DNA of 37,051 nt from Lachnospiraceae bacterium (GCA_910576335.1 CAJTIU010000041.1:1-37051), one strand, 5' to 3'; counted from the first letter of the stretch, positions 8,162 to 15,916 are shown. The notes: generated by a model from the letters alone, not told the origin. Numbers and translations: made by a program.

Positions 8162-8325
8162 AGAGCGTGTTTGAAAATTCATTCCTACAATCTGCCGCCC
8201 CACTTTACACCATTTTTTATGCTGAATTTAGTCAATGTAGCCTGCTGCACCTCCTAAATCCAGCATAAAATTTGATGCAAACTGGGACGACATCTTGCAG
8301 AAAGAAATTTTTAAACACGCTTTAG
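8162..8325. repeat. 164-bp nearly full-length palindrome (MITE-like)
   Basis: The left arm begins AGAGCGTGTTTGAAAATT and the right arm ends AATTTTTAAACACGCTTT. The arms stay complementary with scattered mismatches for about 75 nt each, down to TTTATGCTG...CAGCATAAA around the centre. No reading frame is present. It fills the gap between two minus-strand genes and overlaps the stop codon of the downstream-listed membrane protein gene. Transcribed from either strand it would fold into one long hairpin. Confidence 0.75.
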
Positions 8326-8984
8326 TGTATCAGCATCTGCATAATTCCGGACATAATTGCAATCCCCATAATCGTAAGGACTGCACCGCCGGCCTGTTCC
8401 AGCAGTCTGCCGGTTTCAGACAGCTCTGGATCCCTGAACCGCCATCTCTGGAGAAAGAAATAGACATTATCCGGATATAGAATGGATACGAGGCCCCATA
8501 TATAAATCAGGATTCCAAATATCTGGATATGCCAGGCTGAAACAGTTTCATAGTCTCCGAAGTGAATCCTACATAATGCCTGGCAATAGGCCGTATCACT
8601 GACGGGCACAGGTGCATTATTAACTGTAATCTGAATATTTTCGTACTCTAACGGAAGGCCATCTGAATCTGTGAGAAATTCGCCGTTCCACAATCCAGTC
8701 ACCGAGGTTCCGTCCGAGAAGGAAAAGCTCAGCACATTCTCTTTAGATGTCAGAGAGACTGTCCTTTCACCTGACTTTGATACGATTTTATACGAATGCT
8801 TCGAAAGAACCTCAATGTAGTCGGATCTGCTATGTGCATATTTTTCCTGATTTATTTTATAGTAGAACGTATCGGCTATATAGATGCCCTTCCTTAATGT
8901 AAAATACCACCCTGAAAATAAAGAAACCGCTGCCACAAAAACGACTGTAATGAAAAATATTCGTTTTTTCCTATCCTCTTTCAT
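8322..8984 (-). CDS. uncharacterised membrane protein (about three TM segments)
   Basis: I do not recognise a named function. The 220-aa protein (ATG start, AGGAG 9 nt upstream) has one N-terminal membrane helix (about 9-27), a 110-residue polar, beta-rich domain, and two C-terminal helices. The end pairs a WGLVSILYPDNVYFF helix and an RFRDPELSETG loop with a GGAVLTIMGIAIM helix. That last loop-helix resembles small integral-membrane domains such as DUF6199, but this is only a resemblance. A TTG two codons earlier is another possible start. The gene is flanked on both sides by long palindromic elements. Confidence 0.65.
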   Translation of the reverse strand: MKEDRKKRIFFITVVFVAAVSLFSGWYFTLRKGIYIADTFYYKINQEKYAHSRSDYIEVLSKHSYKIVSKSGERTVSLTSKENVLSFSFSDGTSVTGLWNGEFLTDSDGLPLEYENIQITVNNAPVPVSDTAYCQALCRIHFGDYETVSAWHIQIFGILIYIWGLVSILYPDNVYFFLQRWRFRDPELSETGRLLEQAGGAVLTIMGIAIMSGIMQMLIH

Positions 8985-9011
8985 ACGCAAACACTCCTAA
9001 AGTATCCCCTT

Positions 9012-9176
9012 CTAGTATAACCCAATTTAAATACCTTTCTGTTTCACTGAGGATGCTTTTTCGAGAGTGCATGTGTAAAAACGCAGGCTACGCGGGCTGC
9101 ATTGAGGCTTTTACACATGCACTTTCGGAAAAGCAGGCCAGTGAAACGTACGGTTAATTAGTGTGGGTTATACTAG
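9012..9176. repeat. 165-bp palindromic element with CTAGTATAACCCA ends
   Basis: Ends CTAGTATAACCCA (9012-9024) and TGGGTTATACTAG (9164-9176) are perfect inverted repeats. Further matching blocks lie symmetrically inside: GTTTCACTG/CAGTGAAAC and AGTGCATGTGTAAAA/TTTTACACATGCACT. It carries no gene and is unrelated in sequence to the palindromes at 8162 and 9241. It lies just upstream of the membrane protein gene and so could affect its promoter. Confidence 0.75.
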
Positions 9177-9240
9177 CTTACAACTATTATATCATTCTAG
9201 TCAGCGTTTGGAAATATGATTGATAATATTGTTTGTTATT

Positions 9241-9390
9241 AGTTACTATTCACGGACTCACAGGTCCGCTCATAGTAACGCATCCAGCCCATTTAAAAGT
9301 CACTTTCAGCGAGGGGCTGGATGCTGAAAGCCACCACTTTACTGTCCCGGACGCCGTTCAGCAGGGTGCACGGCCCTGTAAATAGTAACT
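9241..9390. repeat. 150-bp GTTACTATT palindromic repeat, copy A
   Basis: The ends are AGTTACTATT (9241-9250) and AATAGTAACT (9381-9390). The left end also closes on itself: GTTACTAT...GGAC...GTCC...ATAGTAAC (9242-9279), giving a small hairpin inside the larger one. Copy B (10651-10798) has the same end sequences, the same left hairpin layout and nearly the same length. No gene is encoded. Confidence 0.75.
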
Positions 9391-9458
9391 GCTATTATTC
9401 AGGCCCGGGTCTCCCGGACCTATAATACTAACAAACCACAACACAACGAATGGCATCA

Positions 9459-9487
9459 TTGCATTTGCAGGGAAAGTTGTTTATAAT
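9459..9487 (+). promoter_or_regulatory. promoter of the DUF1847 gene
   Basis: TTGCAT (9459-9464) and TATAAT (9482-9487) are separated by exactly 17 nt. The start codon is 52 nt downstream. Confidence 0.7.
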
Positions 9488-9538
9488 GTGTATAGAATAA
9501 TTTGGCTGCGTCTGGCTTTGGAATGGAGGAAAAAGGAA

Positions 9539-10156
9539 ATGGAAAAAAAGCTGTCGTGTATTGACTGTGCAGTGAAAAACTGTAATAAGATGGATAAGAC
9601 ATACCCCGAATTCTGTCTTACGAAAAATATGAAAAAAGAGGTATTTGAAAAGGCAATGCCGCGTTACCAGGAGGAAGAAAATCACAAGGTTATGGTAGCA
9701 GCAGCTGAGGTAGAGTGTGAGCATTATTGTAAATATACAAGAGTAGAGGAGATTATGGCATTTGCAGAGAAGCTTGGAGCGAAGAAGCTTGGAATCGCTG
9801 CCTGTGTAGGCCTTCTCAGGGAGAGCCGTATACTCGCTTCTATTTTAAGAAAGCATGGCTTTGAGGTATTCGGTGCGGCGTGCAAGGTAGGTACAGTTCC
9901 CAAAACCGAGGTGGGAATTCCGGAGGAATGCTGCAAGATCGGGATTAACATGTGTAATCCAATTCTGCAGGCAGAACTCCTTAATGATGCAGGAACTGAT
10001 CTGAATATCATCATGGGGCTGTGTGTGGGTCATGACAGTCTCTTTATCAAATATTCTGATGCACTTGTTACAAGCGGGGTGACAAAAGACCGTGTGCTGG
10101 GACATAATCCTGCAGCGGCACTTTACACAGCAGACACATATTATACCAGGCTATAG
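9539..10156 (+). CDS. DUF1847 family cysteine-rich protein
   Basis: A 205-aa soluble protein matching the DUF1847 family by its N-terminal cysteine cluster (CIDCAVKNC) and the blocks CEHYCKYTRVEEIM, GIAACVGLLRE, GAACKVGTVPK and GLCVGHDSLFI. The many conserved cysteines suggest metal or cluster binding, but no reaction has been assigned to the family that I know of. The ATG at 9539 is chosen over a start 51 nt upstream because GGAGG lies 9 nt before it. It has its own promoter and is followed by a degenerate palindromic repeat, so it is probably monocistronic. Confidence 0.85.
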   Translation: MEKKLSCIDCAVKNCNKMDKTYPEFCLTKNMKKEVFEKAMPRYQEEENHKVMVAAAEVECEHYCKYTRVEEIMAFAEKLGAKKLGIAACVGLLRESRILASILRKHGFEVFGAACKVGTVPKTEVGIPEECCKIGINMCNPILQAELLNDAGTDLNIIMGLCVGHDSLFIKYSDALVTSGVTKDRVLGHNPAAALYTADTYYTRL

Positions 10157-10172
10157 ATGTGCTGTGAATAGT

Positions 10173-10221
10173 GTTACTGTTCACTCCGTGACTGGTAACA
10201 GAGTAGAACGTGAAAAGTAAC
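10173..10221. repeat. short degenerate copy of the GTTACTATT family
   Basis: GTTACTGTTCACTCC...GTGACTGGTAAC forms the left-end hairpin typical of the family (10173-10199), and CGTGAAAAGTAAC (10209-10221) matches the right end. The interior is missing, so this looks like an internal deletion derivative of copies A and B. Confidence 0.55.
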
Positions 10222-10238
10222 AATTTTTTAGTGGATTC

Positions 10239-10267
10239 TTTACAAATATAGGGAAATACGTTAAAAT
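10239..10267 (+). promoter_or_regulatory. promoter of the PilZ gene
   Basis: TTTACA (10239-10244) and TAAAAT (10262-10267) with a 17-nt spacer, 33 nt before the chosen start codon. Confidence 0.6.
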
Positions 10268-10300
10268 AAATGAAGAATTGCTATGAAGGAGGAACGGAAT

Positions 10301-10651
10301 ATGGAGGAAAAAAGAGGCAGCAGACGTATGGATCTATCAGCTCGTTTACTAATTAAGAATATGAACGATGCTTCAGATAAACCGGAAGAAGTCGAGATTA
10401 AGGTGTTGGATGTATCAAAGACCGGGGTGGGATTTTCCTGTGATACGCCGCTGGCAATCGGCGCGGTATATGAAGCATTTCTGAAGATATGGACGGATGA
10501 GGTGATTCATGCATTTTTGAAGGTGGTAAGGATCGAACAGACGGAGGATGAGCATTATATATGTGGAACTATCTTTATAGGAATGCCGGAGATGAATGCT
10601 TCACGAATCGAAGTATATGAACTGGTAAACCGTCTGAGAGGCGAAGAATAA
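10301..10651 (+). CDS. PilZ-domain protein (cyclic-di-GMP receptor type)
   Basis: A 116-aa protein made of a single PilZ domain. It has the arginine-rich N-terminal motif (KRGSRRMDLSAR) and the D-x-S-x-x-G motif (DVSKTGVGF), which together form the c-di-GMP site in this family, followed by a beta-barrel pattern. The ATG at 10301 is preferred because AAGGAGG ends 8 nt before it; an ATG 18 nt upstream lies in front of that RBS. Its stop codon abuts palindromic repeat copy B. The target process (motility, adhesion or other) is not shown by neighbours. Confidence 0.85.
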   Translation: MEEKRGSRRMDLSARLLIKNMNDASDKPEEVEIKVLDVSKTGVGFSCDTPLAIGAVYEAFLKIWTDEVIHAFLKVVRIEQTEDEHYICGTIFIGMPEMNASRIEVYELVNRLRGEE

Positions 10652-10798
10652 GTTACTATTTGCGGCCTGGGAGGCCGCTTATAGTAACAGTTCGGGGCGG
10701 CATTCCGAGTTTTGCTATGCAAAAACCGCCCCTCACTCCTGAATCATGTTCTCACGGAATGCGCAGCTTACGCGCATTCCTGAGCCGTGAATAGTAAC
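10651..10798. repeat. 148-bp GTTACTATT palindromic repeat, copy B
   Basis: It starts AGTTACTATT and ends GTGAATAGTAAC. The left-end hairpin is GTTACTAT..CGGCC..GGCCG..ATAGTAAC (10652-10688), and the interior has GGGGCGG/CCGCCCC and GGAATGCGC/GCGCATTCC pairs. It sits between the PilZ stop codon and the kinase promoter and may act as a terminator for PilZ. Confidence 0.75.
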
Positions 10799-10864
10799 AA
10801 GAATAAAAAATGCGGCTTGTCTCAATGACGGGTCGCTTTTATCATAGGAAAAGAAGCGCCAAAG

Positions 10865-10893
10865 TTGTACAGGAGGCGGAAATCGGTTATAAT
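10865..10893 (+). promoter_or_regulatory. promoter of the hybrid kinase/solute-binding operon
   Basis: TTGTAC (10865-10870) and TATAAT (10888-10893) with a 17-nt spacer, 42 nt before the kinase ATG. Confidence 0.65.
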
Positions 10894-10935
10894 ATCTATA
10901 AAGCAGAGAATGAAAACAGAAAGGTAAGCCTTTAG

Positions 10936-13533
10936 ATGAAAAAGAAATCAGAAAAGAGTGGCAGAAGAAGAGGAATTCCTTTGATCGTTTCTATTGTTCT
11001 GGTTTTTTGTATTTTAGGGACGGTTGTATACTCTGTGGCACAAAAGATATCAGAGGAGATGTCCGAATCAGCGATTACCAATCTAAATGAAAGTCTGAAT
11101 CTGATCAAGGGAATGGTCGAGGCGATCTACGGTAAAGAGGCAGAGTTTCAAAAGCTGATCGCAGAGGAGATCGCATCAATAGATGATCCAGAGGAATTTA
11201 TCCGTTCTTATAATAAGAACAATACAATGGTGAAGCTCTCCCTGATCGCAGCAGGAGAAACAGAAGGTGTCTCCAACACTGGAAGTGTGTTTACAGAGAA
11301 GGAGCTTGATTTTTCTGCCAGGAAAACAATAGATGGACTGGAGATTTCCGAGTCTTATCTTAATAGTATGGGGACGTGGGCGTATACGATGAAATGCCCT
11401 GTTATCAGGGATGACGAAGAAATTGCTACATTTTATATAGAGTATATTTATGACTCTCTTGAAGAGGTATTGCCAGATGGATTCTATAACGGTAAGGCAA
11501 TGCTTTACATTATGGATTCAGAAAGTGAGAGGCTTGTACTGAAGCCTAAGGGAATGGGGGAAAGGAATGCAGGGCATTTGAACCTTCAGGACTTTTACCA
11601 TGCAAACAGGATTCTAGAGAAGGATATTCAGAGCGAGGTTTTCCACAGCGTCAGGAACGGGAAAAATGTTATGTTTTATCATGATATTCTGGGAAGGGAT
11701 TCACTGATCTATATGTGGGCAGTTAATGACGGGGGGCTTTATCTGATCGGGTATGTACCAATTGAAGCAATTCAGCAGGAAGGCAGGACAGTCAATCAGA
11801 ACATCATCATTGTAATTATAGTGATGCTGGCGGCATTCATTATCTGCTGTCTGATCTATTACTTTAACAAGAGACAGCAGGACCGTATAAGGAAGGAAAG
11901 AGAAGAAGAAAGGGAGGTATATAACAGGCAGCTTGCAGAGGCACTGCAGGCGGCACAGATCGCAAGTAATTCGAAGACTACTTTTTTATCGAATATGTCG
12001 CATGACATCAGAACACCGATGAATGCGATACTCGGGTTTACTACCCTCCTTTCCAGGGATGCGGATAATGCCCTTAAGGTAAGGGAATATACGAGGAAGA
12101 TAACAGCATCCGGCCAGCATCTTTTAAGCCTTATTAACGATGTTCTGGATGTTTCCAAGATTGAGAGCGGAAAAGTTGTGCTGACAATCAGTGAATTTAC
12201 CCTGAATGACCTGGTGTCATCAGTGGATGCGATTATTCGTCCAATGGCAAGGGAAAAGCAGCAGAACTTTTACGTGACTGTAACAGATATTAAGCACGAA
12301 TATCTGTTGGGAGATGAGACAAGACTGAACCAGATTCTGATTAATCTGCTTTCTAATGCAGTAAAATATACACCAGAGGGAGGAAGCATCTGGTTCCGTA
12401 TTATTGGGCTTGGGCAACACACCAGCCAGTATGAACATATACGGATTGAAGTGGAAGATAATGGGTATGGGATGACGCCGAAGTATCTTGAAATCATTTT
12501 TGACGCATTTACCAGGGCTGAAAATAGTACGACGAATAAGGTTCAGGGAACAGGGCTGGGTATGGCGATTACAAAAAATATTGTTGAACTTATGGGCGGA
12601 AGTATTAAGGTGTCCAGTGAGGTAGACAAGGGAAGTCTTTTCCAGGTTGAATTAGAGCTTCGCATACCGGAAGAGCAGGAAGATGAATGCTTTTGGGAAG
12701 AGCATGGAATTAAGCGGATACTTGCGGCAGATGAAGAAGAAAGCTGTAACAATATCCGGATGCTTATGAAGGATACGAAGGTCAGAGTAGATACGGCGGT
12801 TACAGGAGATGAGGCTATTCGCCTGGCAGAGGAGGCTGACAGAAAGGGAGAGGAGTATCATATGATTCTGCTCGAGGCCCGGATGCCAGGGATGAAGGAC
12901 GGTGATCTGATCGAAAAGCTTCGGACAGCTCTGACAGAGACCGTGCCTGTTCTGCTTCTGACAGATTATGGCGGGGCAGAGGAAGACGAGGCCGTGCTCT
13001 GCAAAAAAGATGTAGGAGTCCTTCCAAAACCATTTTTTGTATCTGCATTTAAAGAGAAGATTTTGGAGATGCAGACAGCCGGGGAAAGTAAGGAGCATAC
13101 ACCAGATGCTTTGGAAAATAACAGTATAGAGGGACTTCATTTTCTGGTTGCGGAAGATAATGAGATTAATGCCGAGATTTTGTCGGAGCTTTTGGAGCTG
13201 GAAGGCGCCACCTGCGAAATTATGGAAAATGGCAGACTTGCATTAGAGCGCTTTCGCGATGCCGGAAAAGGGGAATTTGATGCGGTCCTGATGGATGTCC
13301 AGATGCCTGTAATGAATGGTTATGAGGCCACAAGGGCGATCAGGGAACTGGAGCGTGAAGATGCGGGCCGGATTCCGATCATTGCCATGACAGCAAATGC
13401 ATTTGCCGAGGATGTAAAGGATGCTTTGGATGCCGGTATGGATGTCCATATTGCAAAACCAATCAATATGGAACTGCTGAAAAGAACGGTGAATGATTAT
13501 GTTAAGAAAGGGAGTCTGAATAATGCGGGATAG
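10936..13533 (+). CDS. hybrid sensor histidine kinase with two receiver domains, the first degenerate
   Basis: 865 aa. A membrane helix (13-35), an extracytoplasmic Cache-like sensor (36-288) and a second helix (289-310) lead into a coiled coil. The HisKA box has H356 (SHDIRTPMNAIL). The ATPase domain has N474, DNGYGM at 508 and GTGLGM at 538. Receiver 1 (about 593-712) has Glu647 where the phosphorylated Asp should be (LLEARMPGM) but keeps Thr676 and Lys698. Receiver 2 (about 735-858) is canonical, with E740/D741, D787 (MDVQMPVMNG) and K841. There is no output domain. It overlaps the following solute-binding lipoprotein gene by 11 nt, which suggests the lipoprotein feeds ligand information to the sensor domain. 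The RBS is modest (AAAGG). Confidence 0.93.
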   Translation: MKKKSEKSGRRRGIPLIVSIVLVFCILGTVVYSVAQKISEEMSESAITNLNESLNLIKGMVEAIYGKEAEFQKLIAEEIASIDDPEEFIRSYNKNNTMVKLSLIAAGETEGVSNTGSVFTEKELDFSARKTIDGLEISESYLNSMGTWAYTMKCPVIRDDEEIATFYIEYIYDSLEEVLPDGFYNGKAMLYIMDSESERLVLKPKGMGERNAGHLNLQDFYHANRILEKDIQSEVFHSVRNGKNVMFYHDILGRDSLIYMWAVNDGGLYLIGYVPIEAIQQEGRTVNQNIIIVIIVMLAAFIICCLIYYFNKRQQDRIRKEREEEREVYNRQLAEALQAAQIASNSKTTFLSNMSHDIRTPMNAILGFTTLLSRDADNALKVREYTRKITASGQHLLSLINDVLDVSKIESGKVVLTISEFTLNDLVSSVDAIIRPMAREKQQNFYVTVTDIKHEYLLGDETRLNQILINLLSNAVKYTPEGGSIWFRIIGLGQHTSQYEHIRIEVEDNGYGMTPKYLEIIFDAFTRAENSTTNKVQGTGLGMAITKNIVELMGGSIKVSSEVDKGSLFQVELELRIPEEQEDECFWEEHGIKRILAADEEESCNNIRMLMKDTKVRVDTAVTGDEAIRLAEEADRKGEEYHMILLEARMPGMKDGDLIEKLRTALTETVPVLLLTDYGGAEEDEAVLCKKDVGVLPKPFFVSAFKEKILEMQTAGESKEHTPDALENNSIEGLHFLVAEDNEINAEILSELLELEGATCEIMENGRLALERFRDAGKGEFDAVLMDVQMPVMNGYEATRAIRELEREDAGRIPIIAMTANAFAEDVKDALDAGMDVHIAKPINMELLKRTVNDYVKKGSLNNAG

Positions 13534-14839
13534 TAGAAGGATTATTATGAAGCAAATGGGAGCGGTCAGTCTGGCCGTAGTTCTGATTGTTTCAGCTGCA
13601 TCTTGCGGGAAAAAAGCAGATCTGACTAAGAATTTGATTGATAGTAATGAGGACAGTAAAAAAGTAGTCAATCTGTTCGGTCCTATGGAAAAGTCAAGCC
13701 CGGATGCTGAAAATACGGCGAGAACTGCATTTGACCTGACGGTTGGTATAGCAGAAAAGAAGTTGGGGCTGACTGTGGAGTACAGGACATATACAGCCGA
13801 AAACTATCAGGAAAAGACCTATGATGAAGTTTCTTTGGACAGAGTACGGCATGACATGGATGATCTGTATCTGCTGAACCCGGATACGATTCAGATACTG
13901 GGAGCAGAGGATAAGCTTCTTGACCTGTCTGTGCTTGAAAACTCTAAGAACTTAAGAGAGGTAGTAAAGACAGCAAATACGGTGAATGGAAAGCTGGTAG
14001 CGATTCCCCAGGAAGTGGTGGCACATGGTTTGTTTGTAAATAAAGATTTGTTTGATAAGTATAAGTTAAAACTTCCTGAGACACCGGAGGATCTGTTGGA
14101 ATGCTGCAAGGTATTTAAGGAGAATGGGATTGAAACTCCGATTGGTGCGAACCGCTGGTGGCTGGAGAACTTTGTGTTTGCGCAGGCATATGCGGATCTC
14201 TATAATGGAGGGAACACAGAGGAAGAGATCGAGGCATTAAACAGTGGTGAAAGCAAATATAGCGATTATATGCGCCCGGGTTTCGAATTTTTGAAAAAGA
14301 TGATTGATAAGAAATATATTGATGCCGAGACAGCATATACATATGAAGCAATTGAAGGCGAGGGTCCGGACTTTCTGGCTCAGAAAACACCGATTGTAAT
14401 GGCATACTGGGGAGCGGCAAATACAGATACAGCATATGGAACGCCTGATTTTAACATGCAGGTAATTGGATTTCCCAGCAGCCGGGGCCAGATGCCGGTT
14501 ATATCAATGACTGGCTATGGCATTAATGCAGATGCTGAGAATCTGGAGGATACAAAGAATACTCTGAACGAGATTCTTTCAGATGAAGCTCTTCAGCTAT
14601 ATGCAGAGACGAATAAAGTGATATCTCCATCCGTGAATGTCGAGGCGGACTGTATTCCTGCATTACAGCCTTTGAATGACAAGGTAAAAGAAGATATATA
14701 TGTGCTCGGCTCTAATGCAGGAATGAAGGTGGAGCAGTGGGGGAATACCTGTCTGATTGTAAGAGATTTGCTGCAAGGTGCCTCTGTGGATGAATGCATG
14801 GAAAAGTTTGATAAGCTCCAGGAGGAATCCTTAAAATAA
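13523..14839 (+). CDS. extracellular solute-binding lipoprotein (SBP family 1-like)
   Basis: 438 aa. A signal peptide ends in the lipobox SAAS-C28, so the protein should be lipid-anchored outside the membrane. The body is typical of carbohydrate ABC-transporter binding proteins: LVAIPQEVVAHGLFVNKDLF, KLPETPEDLLECCKVFKENG, and TPIVMAYWGA. No permease or ATPase gene is adjacent, and the start overlaps the hybrid kinase gene by 11 nt with GGGAG 8 nt upstream. The inferred role is therefore ligand capture for signalling, not necessarily transport. The ligand is unknown. Confidence 0.88.
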   Translation: MRDSRRIIMKQMGAVSLAVVLIVSAASCGKKADLTKNLIDSNEDSKKVVNLFGPMEKSSPDAENTARTAFDLTVGIAEKKLGLTVEYRTYTAENYQEKTYDEVSLDRVRHDMDDLYLLNPDTIQILGAEDKLLDLSVLENSKNLREVVKTANTVNGKLVAIPQEVVAHGLFVNKDLFDKYKLKLPETPEDLLECCKVFKENGIETPIGANRWWLENFVFAQAYADLYNGGNTEEEIEALNSGESKYSDYMRPGFEFLKKMIDKKYIDAETAYTYEAIEGEGPDFLAQKTPIVMAYWGAANTDTAYGTPDFNMQVIGFPSSRGQMPVISMTGYGINADAENLEDTKNTLNEILSDEALQLYAETNKVISPSVNVEADCIPALQPLNDKVKEDIYVLGSNAGMKVEQWGNTCLIVRDLLQGASVDECMEKFDKLQEESLK

Positions 14840-14867
14840 ATAAAAAGAGAAAAGAGACGAAAAGAGA

Positions 14868-14890
14868 GGCCGGTGCACACAGCACCGGCC
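14868..14890 (+). terminator. hairpin after the solute-binding gene
   Basis: GGCCGGTGC (14868-14876) and GCACCGGCC (14882-14890) make a perfect 9-bp stem with a 5-nt loop. There is no T-run after it on the + strand, so it is a hairpin of uncertain strength. From here to 15082 I see no gene. Confidence 0.5.
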
Positions 14891-15082
14891 ATTGGAGAGG
14901 AATGAAAACAATCTATATAAATTAGCTAATTGTTAGGCGAAGTGCGGTAATCATACAGATATGTAAGAAATAAGTACGACTACCGTCTTCTTTATTTGAT
15001 ATATTCATTATAATGTGAAAATGTGACGCGGATGTGTCAAAATGCAGAAATATTTCTAAAGTTTCTTAAGAAAGTCGGAAGA

Positions 15083-15174
15083 TTATACTGTGCACAGCCG
15101 CATAAGGAAGTGTGCCGCTTTGAGGCTGCGGCTTTTGCGACACTCACGGCAGATTTCATCGGCCGTGAGTATAA
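15083..15174. repeat. 92-bp structured intergenic element
   Basis: TTATACT (15083-15089) and AGTATAA (15168-15174) are inverted ends. Inside are ACTCACGGC/GCCGTGAGT (9-bp stem ending at 15170) and GCCGCA/TGCGGC. No frame or known RNA family is recognised. It may be a further palindromic repeat. Confidence 0.4.
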
Positions 15175-15178
15175 CAAT

Positions 15179-15212
15179 GGGGACGGGGCAAAATGAATTT
15201 TACCCCGTCCCC
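15179..15212. repeat. second GGGGACGGGG palindrome
   Basis: GGGGACGGGG and CCCCGTCCCC arms enclose a 14-nt centre with AAAAT/ATTTT. The stem is identical to that of the palindrome at 2221-2254. It lies 6 nt past the 3' end of tRNA-Ser and could end that transcript. Confidence 0.65.
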
Positions 15213-15217
15213 GATAG

Positions 15218-15303
15218 CGCAGCGAGAGGGATTTGAACCCCCGGAGCCTTGCGGCTCTTCTGCTTTCGAGGCAGATGCCATAAGCCAACTCGACCATCGC
15301 TGC
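15218..15303 (-). tRNA. tRNA-Ser(CGA)
   Basis: The acceptor arms GCAGCGA and TCGCTGC pair fully, with discriminator G. The anticodon loop reads CGA (complement of 15266-15268). The long variable arm (GAGCC/GGCTC) identifies a class II tRNA, and a TTC loop is present. CCA is not encoded. Confidence 0.93.
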
Positions 15304-15313
15304 ATACTCATAC

Positions 15314-15343
15314 AGTATAGCACATATCCATGATAAGTTGCAA
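15314..15343 (-). promoter_or_regulatory. promoter of tRNA-Ser
   Basis: On the minus strand TTGCAA (15338-15343) and TATACT (15314-15319) lie 18 nt apart, about 10 nt before the tRNA. Confidence 0.6.
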
Positions 15344-15387
15344 TAAAAATTCGACACTATTTTTTCTAAGTTTTTTTCAAAAAAAGC

Positions 15388-15416
15388 TTGCAAAGAGTAA
15401 AAATATATGCTATTAT
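15388..15416 (+). promoter_or_regulatory. promoter of the tRNA cluster
   Basis: TTGCAA (15388-15393) and TATTAT (15411-15416) with a 17-nt spacer, 32 nt before tRNA-Glu. Confidence 0.65.
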
Positions 15417-15448
15417 AAGATTCGTCGCGAGTGAACTGTTTAAAATAT

Positions 15449-15520
15449 GGCTCCGTGGTCAAGCGGTTAAGACATCGCCCTTTCACGGCGGTAACACGGG
15501 TTCGATTCCCGTCGGAGTCA
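15449..15520 (+). tRNA. tRNA-Glu(TTC)
   Basis: Acceptor GGCTCCG pairs with CGGAGTC, anticodon loop CTTTCAC gives TTC, and the T-arm is ACGGGTTCGATTCCCGT. The discriminator is A; no encoded CCA. First gene of the + strand cluster. Confidence 0.95.
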
Positions 15521-15572
15521 TTCATGAATATATATATGTGTGTATTTATATATGTGTATTCTCATTATAGAT

Positions 15573-15645
15573 GCCGATGTGGCTCAATTGGCAGAGCAGC
15601 TGATTTGTAATCAGCAGGTTATCGGTTCGAGTCCGATCATCGGCT
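15573..15645 (+). tRNA. tRNA-Thr(TGT)
   Basis: Acceptor GCCGATG pairs with CATCGGC; the anticodon arm CTGATTTGTAATCAG gives TGT. Standard D and T arms; no encoded CCA. Confidence 0.95.
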
Positions 15646-15674
15646 TAGTCCTAGAAAGGGACTGTAATTTTTTT

Positions 15675-15748
15675 GGACCTTTAGCTCAGTTGGTTAGAGC
15701 AATCGGCTCATAACCGATCGGTCCTGGGTTCGAGTCCCCGAAGGTCCA
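15675..15748 (+). tRNA. tRNA-Met(CAT), elongator type
   Basis: Acceptor GGACCTT pairs with AAGGTCC; the anticodon arm ATCGGCTCATAACCGAT gives CAT. Position 1 pairs normally, which argues against an initiator. A tRNA-Ile2 with modified CAT cannot be fully excluded. Confidence 0.88.
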
Positions 15749-15808
15749 TTATTCTCACTTGACAAGCCTGAGAAGTATATTGTTGGCTGTAGTGAGATTT
15801 ATATTAGA

Positions 15809-15834
15809 GCATCTGATGAGAGATGCCGTTTTTT
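15809..15834 (+). terminator. internal terminator in the tRNA cluster
   Basis: GCATCT (15809-15814) and AGATGC (15821-15826) form a stem followed by CG and six Ts. It splits Glu-Thr-Met from Asp-Val-Leu. Confidence 0.7.
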
Positions 15835-15842
15835 CATAACAA

Positions 15843-15916
15843 GGCCCAGTGGCTCAGTTGGTTAGAGCGCCGCCCTGTCACGGCGGAGGTCGAGAGTTCG
15901 AGTCTCTTCTGGGTCG
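15843..15916 (+). tRNA. tRNA-Asp(GTC)
   Basis: Acceptor GGCCCAG pairs with CTGGGTC; the anticodon arm CCGCCCTGTCACGGCGG gives GTC. Discriminator G, as expected for tRNA-Asp. Confidence 0.95.

Noticed and set aside
9241..10798. Repeated short palindromes that might suggest a CRISPR array
   Set aside because: The copies are about 1.4 kb apart with genes between them, differ internally, and no cas genes are present. They fit MITE/REP-like elements.
15037..15525. Minus-strand ORF of 162 codons across tRNA-Ser and tRNA-Glu
   Set aside because: It reads through tRNA genes and is an accidental open frame.
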